Assembly: GCA_036971715.1 (NCBI GenBank)
Contig: JAVHJL010000002.1
Location: 900,501-964,500, forward strand
From: Arthrobotrys musiformis
Taxonomy: Eukaryota > Ascomycota > Orbiliomycetes > Orbiliales > Orbiliaceae
Direction: 5' to 3'
Length of the DNA: 64,000 bases
Shown here: positions 23,001 through 32,364 of the stretch, piece by piece
Numbering within the stretch: position 1 is the stretch's first letter
Layout: the number at the start of each line of letters is the position of its first letter
Notes under the pieces: model-generated
Database searches by the model: none
The model's input: only the letters and a program-made list of their open reading frames with translations
What the model was told of the DNA's origin: nothing
Program-made: the position numbers and the translations under genes

Positions 23001-24248
23001 TCTGACTGGGAAAACCCAATTTGGGGGTGGGTAGTTATAAATTATGCAGACTATGGCTTACAGCTCTTTCAACCGGATGGTACTTTCTTTGGAGAAGTCC
23101 GGCTTGGTGGCCCTCTCCACACAATGAAGTCACCTATGTGGGCTCCTTCTGATCCAACGACTAGTGGCGAGACGCCGCCAGCAGAGGCACAGCAGCTATT
23201 CACCTTGATGAAATTGTTTTCGGATGCAACCTACCTTAATAACTTTATCAACATGATCAATGGAGCCCTGGACAACATGAGGCCCACACCTAGTGCATAC
23301 GCAGACTACCTCAATGCAATCGTCGGGAGACCGTTAGCATTTACAAACATTGGGTACTCCCTTGAACTATCCTTACCACCCTATAAGAATTGGTCAGAGC
23401 AAAAGTTCACAAACCACAATGCGAATGCTCTCGTTCCAGGCAAGCTCAAGCAAAATCCCTATCAATTCCCACTCAAGATCGGTGACGCTTCTCGAGATTA
23501 TGACGGCTTAGTCGGCTACTTCCCAACGGTTGAAAATCCCACAGAAACCAATGCATTCAACTTTAAACAAGTATATACATATCCATCGCCAAATCTTCCC
23601 GAGACAACAGGGGGTTTCAATATTCTATCAACGGATAACTATCCCAAGATTCAGGCGTTTTACCCAGATCCTACCATTAATGGTACGGGTGCACCTACGC
23701 AAGCGGATGCGTATCAGTATCAACAAAGTGTGAACGCGAAAGAGAACCTCACGGTATTCGGTGCATTGATCGACCCTTTTATCACCACACATGCATATTC
23801 CGGCATTCTACCCATCTCTAGCGTTAAGCTTCCAGACTGGACTTGGCAGAAAGCATTGCAAAAGATGGGGACCTTTATCCATTCTGGTCCTATTCTACTC
23901 ACTTCAGATCCCTTGGCTCCACCGCCTACTGGTCCCAAAACTGTAGTTCCGAGCAGTGATAGTCCGCCCAGCGTCCCATTCCCAGTCATGTTGCAGAGTG
24001 GTTGGAATTGGCTGCAACCTATCGCGACAACTGCGAGTGGGGGGTCGAGTGCAAATGGAGATACCCAGGAGACCAGCCCATCCACCCCACCTTGGACGTA
24101 TAAATCATACGACCTTGAGAAGGTGGATAGCCGTCCGAAATTTCCACCGGGCCCTCTCACGGCGGTAGAAGGGTTCCTGAAGCTAGAACAGACTGTAGGA
24201 CCAAATCCAACTCCACCACCCAGCCCCCCCGCTCAATCCTCAGCTTAG
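20037..24248 (+). CDS. Uncharacterised 1403-residue intronless protein, bacterial-like
   Basis: A single open frame. The first ATG at 20037 is taken as start because the 13 codons before it have no ATG. The protein opens with PLKLDAFVLNAAVC (residues 12-25), IAPITQPNYTFLRL (46-59) and GVYIHWLIPRNYRTG (99-113), followed by TRWIIIRKIED. These ordered blocks look like a conserved N-terminal module that I recall from uncharacterised bacterial proteins, which is a recollection to be tested. The middle is helical with several Gln-rich stretches. The C-terminus ends in a Pro-rich tail. No signal peptide, no membrane segment and no known catalytic motif. It pairs head-to-head with the 1125-residue gene and lies beside the lactamase-DUF6603 and lectin-like genes. 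Intronless genes of this size among multi-exon neighbours fit horizontal acquisition. Confidence 0.85.
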   Translation: MPTPSISPVAVPLKLDAFVLNAAVCGGNLDENGHPPAPANPPDAKIAPITQPNYTFLRLSEQLLQNDVLNQSDLHFTQPSEWNARFSDVGTKEPLGREGVYIHWLIPRNYRTGTTVSDKPSPSPATDLKRTQRGFPSQIAKDPPQTAETPSPDYSTADYPEVPTRWIIIRKIEDMTKIVPADATIPQIQAWVIESDKIQTLDSLSDSVDLQVDVSPFVHAVDATASIESQAEIFIGLRSDADQWTETNSTDDRVPLKLLNSSNRLFADFQLHNSGVFSMHDRFQYAGEGPNAKFLQQCTASYYVLGWHSVADTDPFYITDKTLLGARLAANNMAFPGASSAAVTTWSSHNASSEVMCHGSIYDVNWDLNTKPQSEADSQSATLNSQSIPAVAVGSTPLDALYAYIASQDDKVTGDLKTLEDDLLLIETQLRAQDDGVESQNQAFDMMYDWSFKRVTGGKEYFIAASDDPSQLTQPSQNLINIVAQINQYQYQIDAMARLIRYKQWTLFANWWQCMTDITPTVVPADVSSILDQIARLQSCVGSKNGGLTQLRDKLLAETPTGVVKARSASNFYDHLDPTLLLGGIESGWPVDYMEKLQVRLDSQIVTSKTPLPAIWSDLVKNVLTKLPSTELTSIATLLVGEFEALNPTNNAQPQAGQFFPLYHDQIDGNPVPDTSSPWRDRWNNIQPWFPLFLEWEAEYTHIDFDSWELNEFVTRNSKLSQIKYGIPSSTVLHKEQGILSDQRTVSGRMFILPQPSFSLSAKIDHLFNSLPPEKLESLIPKPKRDFLKANLSKLALLSSPLSGFIDHLLTRVQGSHVKPNIRLPDANGTIMPLADAVNNQVSKNAGFVNSDSIAAIGIESNVTPYASLVRFNCGELPVEPFKPATHGQFRFTQLNIFDKFGQAIHAIDPAPPKIGHLTPPLYPCISDAFEPSTIEGKPACANTVRKSPPNLCEYIQISPHINQPARLNSSFVKYTYQKPGDSLWTPVSDWENPIWGWVVINYADYGLQLFQPDGTFFGEVRLGGPLHTMKSPMWAPSDPTTSGETPPAEAQQLFTLMKLFSDATYLNNFINMINGALDNMRPTPSAYADYLNAIVGRPLAFTNIGYSLELSLPPYKNWSEQKFTNHNANALVPGKLKQNPYQFPLKIGDASRDYDGLVGYFPTVENPTETNAFNFKQVYTYPSPNLPETTGGFNILSTDNYPKIQAFYPDPTINGTGAPTQADAYQYQQSVNAKENLTVFGALIDPFITTHAYSGILPISSVKLPDWTWQKALQKMGTFIHSGPILLTSDPLAPPPTGPKTVVPSSDSPPSVPFPVMLQSGWNWLQPIATTASGGSSANGDTQETSPSTPPWTYKSYDLEKVDSRPKFPPGPLTAVEGFLKLEQTVGPNPTPPPSPPAQSSA

Positions 24249-24864
24249 CTAGAAATGATTTGTACCTAATCGATATCGCAAATATAACAAATCATGAATT
24301 CTCTCCGCGGTTCAAACATTGTAAACGTAACAAGTCTCGACACATACCACTGAATTCAACAAATTGCACAGAAGCCTCATCAGTAGATCTAGGAGTGAGC
24401 CAATTCTTCGTAATTTATGACAAATTCTAACACCAAATTCGTCATGTGACCAGCACCCCATATACTGTCACAGCCTTCAGGCAGCCCCAGTTTAGGAGAC
24501 GGGCTGCCATTAGAAATACGATAGTGCGATGATTCTTTTAGCTATGGCTTTCAAAATAGTTGCTTGAGCACCCGCAGCGGCACTTAAGTTTGGTTCACGA
24601 GATAAAACGTGGTATATATATGTAACTCCTGTTTCTATATGTTAGGTACCTTGTCTTGCAAACTAGGCCCAGCCAAAGGTATCAATTCTCTCCAATTTAC
24701 ATCTAGATGTTGCGTAGTCCGGCAAAACTTAGTCTCGAAGTCTTGAGGCCAAAAGAGAGATCTCTATATCCAACAAACATCACATGATCAATTTAGCAAC
24801 CAGAACTAAACGAAAGTTCAGCAATTATTGCTGAACTTTTAGATCTATAGACCGTCCAAAGTAA
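24249..24864. other. Intergenic before the hairpin array
   Basis: About 600 bases after the stop of the 1403-residue gene. No gene seen. Single copies of the array's boundary motif occur at 24444-24451 (TCATGTGA) and, in reverse orientation, at about 24779-24787. An inverted pair AAAGTTCAGCAA / TTGCTGAACTTT lies at 24814-24840 and forms a near-perfect 12-bp hairpin with a 3-nt loop. Confidence 0.45.
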
Positions 24865-25860
24865 TCATGTGACTTGGGTGATATAATATCGATATATCAA
24901 TGGGCAACATCATGTGACGGATTTGGATATCAGAATTCAATGTTGCAAATTCAAAATCAGAGAATCTATTCGAAGCTGACCACCTTAATTCATAATCCAA
25001 AATTATCATGTGACTTGATGCTTTTAATACTCCTTGTACTCTATCAATATTAGTCTCATTGCAAGATGCTCGGCAGGTAGTCTGGGGGGCGCTCACCTAT
25101 GCCTTGCTCGGCAGGCCGCAATATTAACAATGCCAAGGTCATGTGATAAATTTGGATATTGGAATTAGAAGAAAAGTGATAAAACTGGAAGAATTTATTT
25201 GAAGCTGTTCATTTTAATTCATCATTCAAAATCATCATGTGACTTCAGGCTTCTAATAGGTAGTCTCGTTCTCAGACGCTCGGCAGTCCACAATATCAGC
25301 AATGCTAAAGTCATGTGATAAATTTAGATACTGAAATTAGAAGAAAGGTGATGAAACTGAAAGAATTTATTCGAAGCTTTCCATCTTGATTCAGCATCGA
25401 AAATCATCATGTGACTTGAGATCTTCAGCTAGCTCTGGGCCCTTGATAGTAGTCCATATATTATACTCGAAGTCATGTGACAATTTTGGATATTGGAATT
25501 AGAAGAAGGGTGACAAAACTGAGAAGAATTTATTTGAAGCTTTCCATCTTAATTCCAATATCCAAAATCATCATGTGATTTCAGGCCCTTGAGACTCCAT
25601 ATATTAAACCAATACCAAGATCATGTGATAAATTTAGATATTGGAATTAGAATTAGAAGAAGGGTGACAAAAACTTAACAGAATTTATCCGATGCTCTTC
25701 CACTTTCCATTATCCAAAACCATCATGTGACTTCAGTATTCTAATTCCATGTACTTATATGAAGGTCATGTGACAAATATGGACGCCAGAAGTCAGGAAA
25801 AATCGAGAAACGTTTCTCGATTTCGCAGGCCTCATTTTATTGCTAAAAACCGTCATGTGA
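24865..25860. repeat. Array of six hairpin repeat units bounded by TCATGTGA
   Basis: Six related units lie at 24910-25013, 25139-25242, 25311-25414, 25473-25578, 25621-25730 and 25766-25860, with lengths 104, 104, 104, 106, 110 and 95. Each begins and ends with TCATGTGA in the same orientation, and a solitary copy sits at 24865. Inside, the two arms are inverted repeats. In the fourth unit the arm ATTTTGGATATTGGAATTA (25483-25501) is matched perfectly by its reverse complement at 25550-25568, with a 48-nt loop. Spacers are 125, 68, 58, 42 and 35 nt, falling steadily from left to right. No coding frame runs through it. It could be a tandemly amplified MITE-like element, a binding-site array (CATGTG is an E-box) or a boundary element. 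The function is unknown. Confidence 0.85.
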
Positions 25861-26439
25861 CTCGAATAGATTGTTACAGTCTTTGTATACCCTCACACCA
25901 TGTGATGGGTTTGAGGATTAGAGGTGAAGATGGAGTTCTGAACTCTTCTGATTACTGAATTCGTCATATACACATACCTGGAGGCTATGTGGCTCACATT
26001 CAAGTTGGCCGCCCGGCATCGAGGCTAGCTATGTGGCGAGTTTCAAGGCTTGAAAGCGTATGGGATCGGCGACTGTTACGGCGGATCCGCCATATGCTGT
26101 CGGTCTTTTGAGACTCGAAATGGTCATGTGACTAGGTCACTTCGTCGATATCGATCGTTCCCCTTCCTAGCCGGACCCGAGCCTACTCCTTCTCCATCAA
26201 GTTGAAGGGCAATCACATGTATACTACAGACGGATATTACGTATAGACATCGGCTCTACTCCAGGCAATGATACCCAATCGACCGAAAAACAGATCTCAA
26301 TTCACCCTTCAAGGTGGGCTGACTATACAATATATTGACATATTCTTTTTTTTAAAAAAAGACCCCGCTCAGCTATCTTAATCCCATTCAATTCAACATC
26401 AGTATTTTTTTTAATAAAGAAAACAAAAATGAAACAAAT
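25861..26439. other. Intergenic between hairpin array and purine gene
   Basis: No coding frame seen. It contains further single copies of the array motif (CCATGTGATG near 25898, GTCATGTGACTAGGTCAC at about 26121-26138), so array decay products extend past the last full unit. A/T runs near 26343-26360 and 26405-26430 precede the end of the minus-strand purine gene. Confidence 0.45.
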
Positions 26440-28382
26440 TTAGTGATGGAACAATCTTGTGCTCTGTTCTACAAAGGTAATTCCGCACTGCTCTGCGGCA
26501 TCTTGTACAACTTTGTCGTTGACAGATCCTCCCGGAGCGGCAAGGTACTTGACTCCCGACCTCGCGGCTCTGTAGACGTTGTCCGAGAATGGGAACTATA
26601 TAGAAAGTTAGAAGAGTTATTCCATAAACCAGATTGCGATGAGATAATAGACTTACGAAAGCGTCACTGGAGCAAGCAACGCCATCCAACTGTGCCATCC
26701 ACTCCTTCCTCTCTTCCTTCGAGAAAGCTTCAGGAACCTCCTCAAACACACCCTCGAAGGCGACCTTCTCAGGGCCGTCTTCGGGGATTTGTCCGGTGAC
26801 CAACAGATCGATGGCATTGCTCTTCTCTGGTCTCTTCGTGCTCTTCTTCCACTTCAATCCGAGAACTCTGGGGTTCTGTCTCATCCACCAGTTGTCCACC
26901 TTATCACCTGCGAGACGTGTGCAATGGATACGGCTCTGTTGGCCAGCGCCGAGACCAACAACCATACCGTTCTTGGCATAGCAGACGGAGTTGGATTGGG
27001 TGAATTTAAGGGCAATAGTGGCGACGGTAAGGTCGATGAGAGCAGACTCCGGAAGAGGCTCAGCATTCGGGGTGTGAATGTTGGAGAAGGTGCGAGGGGT
27101 GATTTTGATGTCGTTACGTTGCTGGGACAGGGTGACGCCGTAGACGGTACGGGTTTCAACCGGGCCGGGCTAGTACTTGTTAGCTGACATCTCAAATGCG
27201 AAATTGTGGTCGTATCCATACAGTGTAGAACTCATCTATCTCCAAAATTGTGTATTTCCCGCCCTTCTTAGCCTTCAAGATCGCGAGGGCTTCGGGTGTA
27301 TATCCCGGAGCGATGATACCGTCGCTGACCTCCCTGTTGATAATCTTTGCAGTTGGAAGGTCGACCTCGTCACTGATAGCGATCCAGTCTCCGAAGCTGC
27401 TCATTCGGTCTGCGCCTCTGGCTCGGGCATAGGCAGTTGCGACCTTGCTCTCGTCAATGCCGGCAATGTCGTCGACAAAGTAGACTTTCTTCTCAACATC
27501 GCTCAATGGGACACCAACTGCTGCACCAGCTGGAGAAACATGCTTGAATGAGGCAGCAGCGGGAAGTCCCAAGCTTTGCTTAAGCTCCTTTACAAGCGGC
27601 CAAGCATTTAGAGCGTCGAGGAGGTTAATGTATCCCGGTGCACCAGCAAGGACCTTGAATGGGAGGTTTCCGAGGGAAGTATATGCCTGCGCCGGCTTTT
27701 GGTGTGGATTTGCGCCGTAGCGTAAGGTAAGTTGCTGAACACCGTTGCCAGCATACTTCTTTCTGAAAAACTCGGAGATGGCAGCATCGTAATCCGCAGT
27801 GTGCTCAAACGCCTTGAGGGCATACTGCTTGCGACTGGACTCTTGGACTCCACCCTGGGAGTGAAGCTCTTCGAGGAAAGCCGGGTAGTCCCTTGGATCA
27901 GAGAGGATAGTGACACGGGAGTGATTCTTCGCAGCAGCACGAATAAGGGTGACGCCACCGATATCGATTTCCTCAACAGCCTCTTCGATGGTAACGTTGA
28001 TTTTGTTGATAGTTTCCTTGAAAGGGTAAAGGTTGCAGACAACAAAGTCGACCTTGTCGATTCCCTGCTCTTGGAGGTCTCGGTCGTCGGATTCGAGGTC
28101 TCGGGCGAGAATTCCGGCGTGGACGGTTGGATGGAGGGTCTTGACACGGCCACCGAGCATTTCGGGAGCATGGGTGATAGCAGAGACATCTCTGTCGGTG
28201 GAGTTATCAGCAGGGATATCCTTTCTATCAGAGCAACAGAAATAAGAGGTCCTACTCAACGTCGAAACCGGCTTCACGGATCATTTTGGCGGTACCGCCA
28301 CTGGCGAGCAGGCGGATACCATTGTCTCGAAGACCTTTGGTGAGGTCGAGAAGACCGGTCTTGTCGTAGACGGAAAGGATTG
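26440..28382 (-). CDS. Bifunctional AICAR transformylase / IMP cyclohydrolase (5' end unresolved)
   Basis: Catalyses the last two steps of purine synthesis, AICAR to FAICAR to IMP (the PurH/ADE16-ADE17 family, cytosolic). Visible exons on the minus strand: 28382-28256, 28191-27222, 27169-26657 and 26595-26440, with introns of 64, 52 and 61 nt, all in frame, giving about 588 residues. The cyclohydrolase half shows ILSVYDKTGLLDL, LLASGGTAKMI, HAPEMLGGRVKTLHP, VVCNLYPF and GGVTLIRAAAKN. The transformylase half shows RYGANPHQKPA, SFKHVSPAGAAVG, GDWIAIS, AQLDGVACSSDAF and AAPGGSVND. The first visible exon begins in mid-codon just after ILS's upstream Ala and has no ATG. An acceptor (AACAG after a TACTAAC branch site at 28400-28406) shows that a short first coding exon lies farther upstream, which I could not place. 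Only a few residues are missing against the family's usual length. Confidence 0.96.
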
Positions 28383-30585
28383 CTGTTGCATTGTACTGTT
28401 AGTATATCCCAAAAATACTTCCAAAAAAAAAAAACCCCCCCCGAACCAACCAACCAATCAACCAACCAAAACTGGAACTACAATTTCGAGCAAAGGTTTA
28501 TAGCAAAATACATGTGTGTGTGTATATATATTCTGTCGCAAAGCCAAAAGAAGAGAGAAAGAGATAGTAGGCAGAAATTTCAGAGCGGCGGTTGAATATT
28601 GAGCTATTGGAAAGCCAAGGGGGGTGCGAATGAAAGCTCCTTCCGTTATGAGCTATATGATGGAGGGGCAGCTGGAATGAAATGTGATGGTGGGGCAGCA
28701 TCACCCAAACGAAAAAGAAAGAGGGGCAGGAATATACAACGAGTACCGAATCGTCGGACGACAAAAACATGGAGGAGAATACGAACCGGTCCTCGGCCTC
28801 TGTTCTACTTCGCCGTCTGTGTCCATTTCGGTGGTCGTTTTGTAAATTTATGGATTGCGATTCGATTGAGGTTGGCCGTTGGTTGGTCAGTGCAGTGGTT
28901 TGTCCTGAAGGTTAGGGAAGAGCGAATAATTGGAGCGGGAAAAAAAAAGGTTTCCCGCCTAGTATAGCTCTTCTACCAATTGCAGCAGACAAATTAAAAG
29001 GTCCGAATGGTGCCCGTATCGATGTGAATTTGTTACAAGGATGGCAGATAGAAAAATTTGCACAAACGGATTGATAATATACGCAAGATACACGCCCGTA
29101 CAAATATATGCAAATCCATGGATGGTGCCTGCTCCGGTACCGGTTAGCTTGCTAGCTTGCGTTCACATTATGATGTCACGTGACTAGGTAAATTGGGTCA
29201 CGTGGTCATGACAATGCAATATTGATTGATGTGCCCAGATCTAGACCAACTGTGCCGCTTCATGCAGCATAACTACACAAACAACATTAAAAGCTCCGTA
29301 ATGATATCCTGAGACTGGGGCTGTCCTAGTTACCCGTGGTATGGCGGGCCAAATCGGCAAAGGCTTCATGTGTATACATTATACAGCGTCGTGAATACAA
29401 AACCCACATGCATGCAAACAAAAGTATGAAGTTTCTTTAATTTTTTGATTACAGTACTACTACTTTAAATGGGCTAGGAAGGTGGGTAGGCTCTTAGTAA
29501 TAGTAGTAGTAGTAGTAGAGGAAAAAAGAATATCTATAAACACAATTTTTTTATAGATGCATGAACGAACATGTTATTAGTCTCGTTCCCACATGTTATA
29601 TACTTAAATATATCTCTTCCCTCTTAATTTTAGACTAGACTTAGTGAGAGCGTCATATACGCGCGAGGTTTTTACCGTTTGGAACTCTATACGTGTCCTG
29701 GTTTCGAACGTTTCGAAACCTCGAAACCTCGAAACGAGTCGGGCGCACCGCGCGGGCGAGACCAGTTGGGCGTCAGATTACAACACACCAACACAACTGA
29801 CGGTGGTAGGAGATCTAGACCAGAGGAGTGGGGAGGCACGGCCGCCTTTCGAATCCTTTCAGTCGGGCACACGCCTGGTGACGAGACGGAAATTAATATA
29901 TGTGTATACAGTACAACTTCAATTAAAAGCCCCTAGCTTCACCTGTCTTGTAAATTAACCTTAGCAAAGTAAATATTTATACTTAGAAAGTCTTGATTTA
30001 TAATATTTATGGCGCATGGTGACGAGTGCAGACCCCGGCTGTGCCTTCCATGCTACTTTGAAATTTCGACAGGTATATACATGCGTAAGGTATATACCAG
30101 TCACTCTTTGTGCGGTCTGGGTACGAGACCAGTATATATATACTATACATTTTAGCAAAAACAACATACCTATTTTAGGATCCCCTCTCCCTAGGGCCAA
30201 CGTTGCAACTGACACGGAACGTCACACGGAACGCCGAGACTAGTCTCATGAGCTCATCTACCAGGAGATCTCGAGATCAGAATGTTTCGAAATGCGGGTT
30301 AACTTCATGCCGGATGAGTAGCTAGTGGTTCCCAGCAGTTATCCCGCAAGACCCTCTCATCCATAACTTCATATATACTTCTGTTTTCCAGCTTCCACCC
30401 CCATTATTTTGCATCAGTTTGGCCCGCCTAGATCTCAAGTTGCATTGCCTATAAATTATATTGTATTTACATCATATATATTAATTGATTCACCAATTCC
30501 CCAAATGCTGGCTTCGATATATATCTCGATTTATCGGCTGGTTTAATACGCAAAATCTTAAGACTGGTTTGGTACATACGCCGCC
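28383..30585. other. Intergenic upstream of the purine gene and the secreted-protein gene
   Basis: About 2.2 kb. It must hold the unplaced first exon of the purine gene near its left end. It also contains an A/C-rich run at 28423-28442, a CCAA-type tandem at 28445-28470, (TAG)n at about 29498-29518, a GC-richer islet at 29640-29880 with CGAAACCT repeats (29713-29736), and a copy of the word GGTCTGGGTACGAGA at 30114-30128. No gene is supported. Several open frames here look like chance. Confidence 0.45.
29176..29204. promoter_or_regulatory. Paired CACGTG boxes
   Basis: Two CACGTG hexamers at 29177-29182 and 29199-29204, 22 bp apart centre to centre, both in a GTCACGTG context. CACGTG is the classic site of bHLH factors such as Cbf1 and Pho4 in yeasts. 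Their spacing is close to two helical turns. They lie about 0.8 kb upstream of the purine gene's visible start. Which gene they serve is not known. Confidence 0.45.
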
Positions 30586-32364
30586 ATGCGGCCCTGCAAC
30601 CTCTCTCGTCGGTTTCTTCCCGTTCATCCCCGCACTTCCTTCGTTTTGTTCTTTTGGTTGGCTATTGTATCTGGGGTCAACTCGTCTCCGGTTTCTCCTT
30701 TAGACTTCAAGGATTCTAGCACCCGCGTATACACGAATGCATCAAGCCCTAAAGACACGACTGTGTCTTTCGAGCCTGTCTCGTCAGGAATACCCACAAA
30801 TACTTTATTCTCGACCAATTTCAATGCCACGTATACCACCACTATCAATACTACACGCGCGACCCATACCGCGGAGAAATACCCCAACACGAGCCGGGAC
30901 GACTGTTCCGCGGATATGAACTGCACTAACATCCTTTCGCGTACCCACGCAAGCAATTCATCTGTTTCCGCCACAAGCACGGTGGGAATTGCAGACACTG
31001 GCACGGCAATCGCTACTGATGCCACCAAAAGCATTGATGGTGTACATGCAGCATCGACACTCGATGCTACCGCAACCACCACCTTGGAACCTTCTCTCGA
31101 AACTTCATCTTTAAAACGCGGTCCGAAACTCGAGGATTTCTATGCGCGTAGCGGGCTTAGAGTCCAATGCAACTCCGAAAGATGGGTCTTGGATAGAATA
31201 ATGAGACGAATCTTTCAAGAGGAGCAGCAAAGCGGGAGACCCCACGCGCTTCGAACGGGCCTTGGAATGTTACTAGCAGACGAATACATTACCAAGGGGA
31301 ACGGTGCTGCATCGATTGTTTGGCGTGAAGACCTTAATACTCTGCAGAGGTGGTACGACTCAATTGGAGGTTCGGGTTTACGATCTCAGACTGAACAGGC
31401 GTTAAATCTCATTAGGATGAGACACCGGAGTTGTGCGGCCTGTACTTGTTCCTCGACAGGTGTTATGGGTCCTTCTCGTTCGAGTTTCCATCAATGTCTG
31501 GCTCCTTTCCATGCGAGGGTTTGCACGGCTTTATATGGTAAGTTCTTCACTCTTTTTTAGAATTGAGTCATGTGCATACTATATGCGGGGGGTATTTAAA
31601 TTTATATTTGCGCGCGGGTGTGTGTCTATACCGAGGTTTCTGGAGCCAATCCGCTGATTTCCAATTCTCTAGGTTGTTCGTGTTTTGCCAAGTTAATGGC
31701 GGTTGTGGGGGAGAGACGCATGGGGGTTAATACTCGGACGTGGAGTGCAGAAGAGATACGTAATGTAATCAACCAAATTCCGGGGTCTGTTCGGCATCAC
31801 CCGATAAATGCAGGCTGGAGTGCTCGGGTTGTGGGGCATCCAGGCAGGTTCGGGTTTGACATGGGGGTAGATTTGGGGTCTGGACCGGACGGAGACCGCA
31901 CTCAAGGTCTAGACCTTAGGGGCCAAAGTCTCGTTAGAGAAACTGCTAACTTTGGGAGTTTGGGTGGGCGACCGGGTTATGATCCTTGGGATGAGAACGA
32001 AATGGTCGCGGACGAGAATTTATATGGGCCCGATGTTTACGACAAGAATGGCCAGCTTGTTGAGATGGGTAAACTTGAGTTCGTGAATATATATAAATCG
32101 CCTCCGAATGGTGGTGGTCATCGCGGCGGTAACTATTGGGACGACTTTCCAGGTGGATTTGGCGGATTTGGGCCTGGTGGGTCAGGGGCCGGATCAGGGC
32201 TATCATCGCGGAGGAAGAGGGATGAGGGGGCTCTATCGGATGCAGATGTCCCGAGCGAAGTTGGTGATGTCAATGCCAGTTGCGGTCGAGAATCGAGCGG
32301 GGATGAAGGGGCTCCAGAAAGATGTACGGAGGGGAACACCAGTTTGGGGGAAGCGCCAGCATAA
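30586..32364 (+). CDS. Unknown secreted protein with dibasic processing sites
   Basis: Two exons, 30586-31537 and 31673-32364 (intron 135 nt, GTAAGT donor, TAG acceptor), give 547 residues in frame. A hydrophobic segment at about 18-30 (TSFVLFFWLAIVSG) preceded by Arg looks like a signal peptide. Residues 33-175 are rich in Ser/Thr with many N-glycosylation sequons, as in mucin-like propeptides. A Lys-Arg pair at 177-178 is a candidate Kex2 cleavage site. It is followed by a compact part with Trp and clustered Cys (195, 283, 286, 288, 304, 313 and two more just after the intron). The C-terminal part is Gly-rich (GGFGGFGPGG) and has a second basic site, RRKR. I do not recognise the family. A secreted, proteolytically processed effector or cell-wall protein is possible, but this is inference from architecture only. 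Confidence 0.7.

Noticed and set aside
24865..25860. Spaced repeats that resemble a CRISPR array
   Set aside because: The repeats are about 104 nt with internal inverted arms, the spacers vary from 35 to 125 nt, and the genome is fungal. No cas genes are present.
27732..28343. 203-codon open frame on the plus strand
   Set aside because: Lies antisense to the purine gene, whose own frame shows clear family motifs. It is a shadow.
28599..28967. 122-codon open frame upstream of the purine gene
   Set aside because: Composition does not look coding, and it lies in the purine gene's promoter or leader. No recognisable motif.
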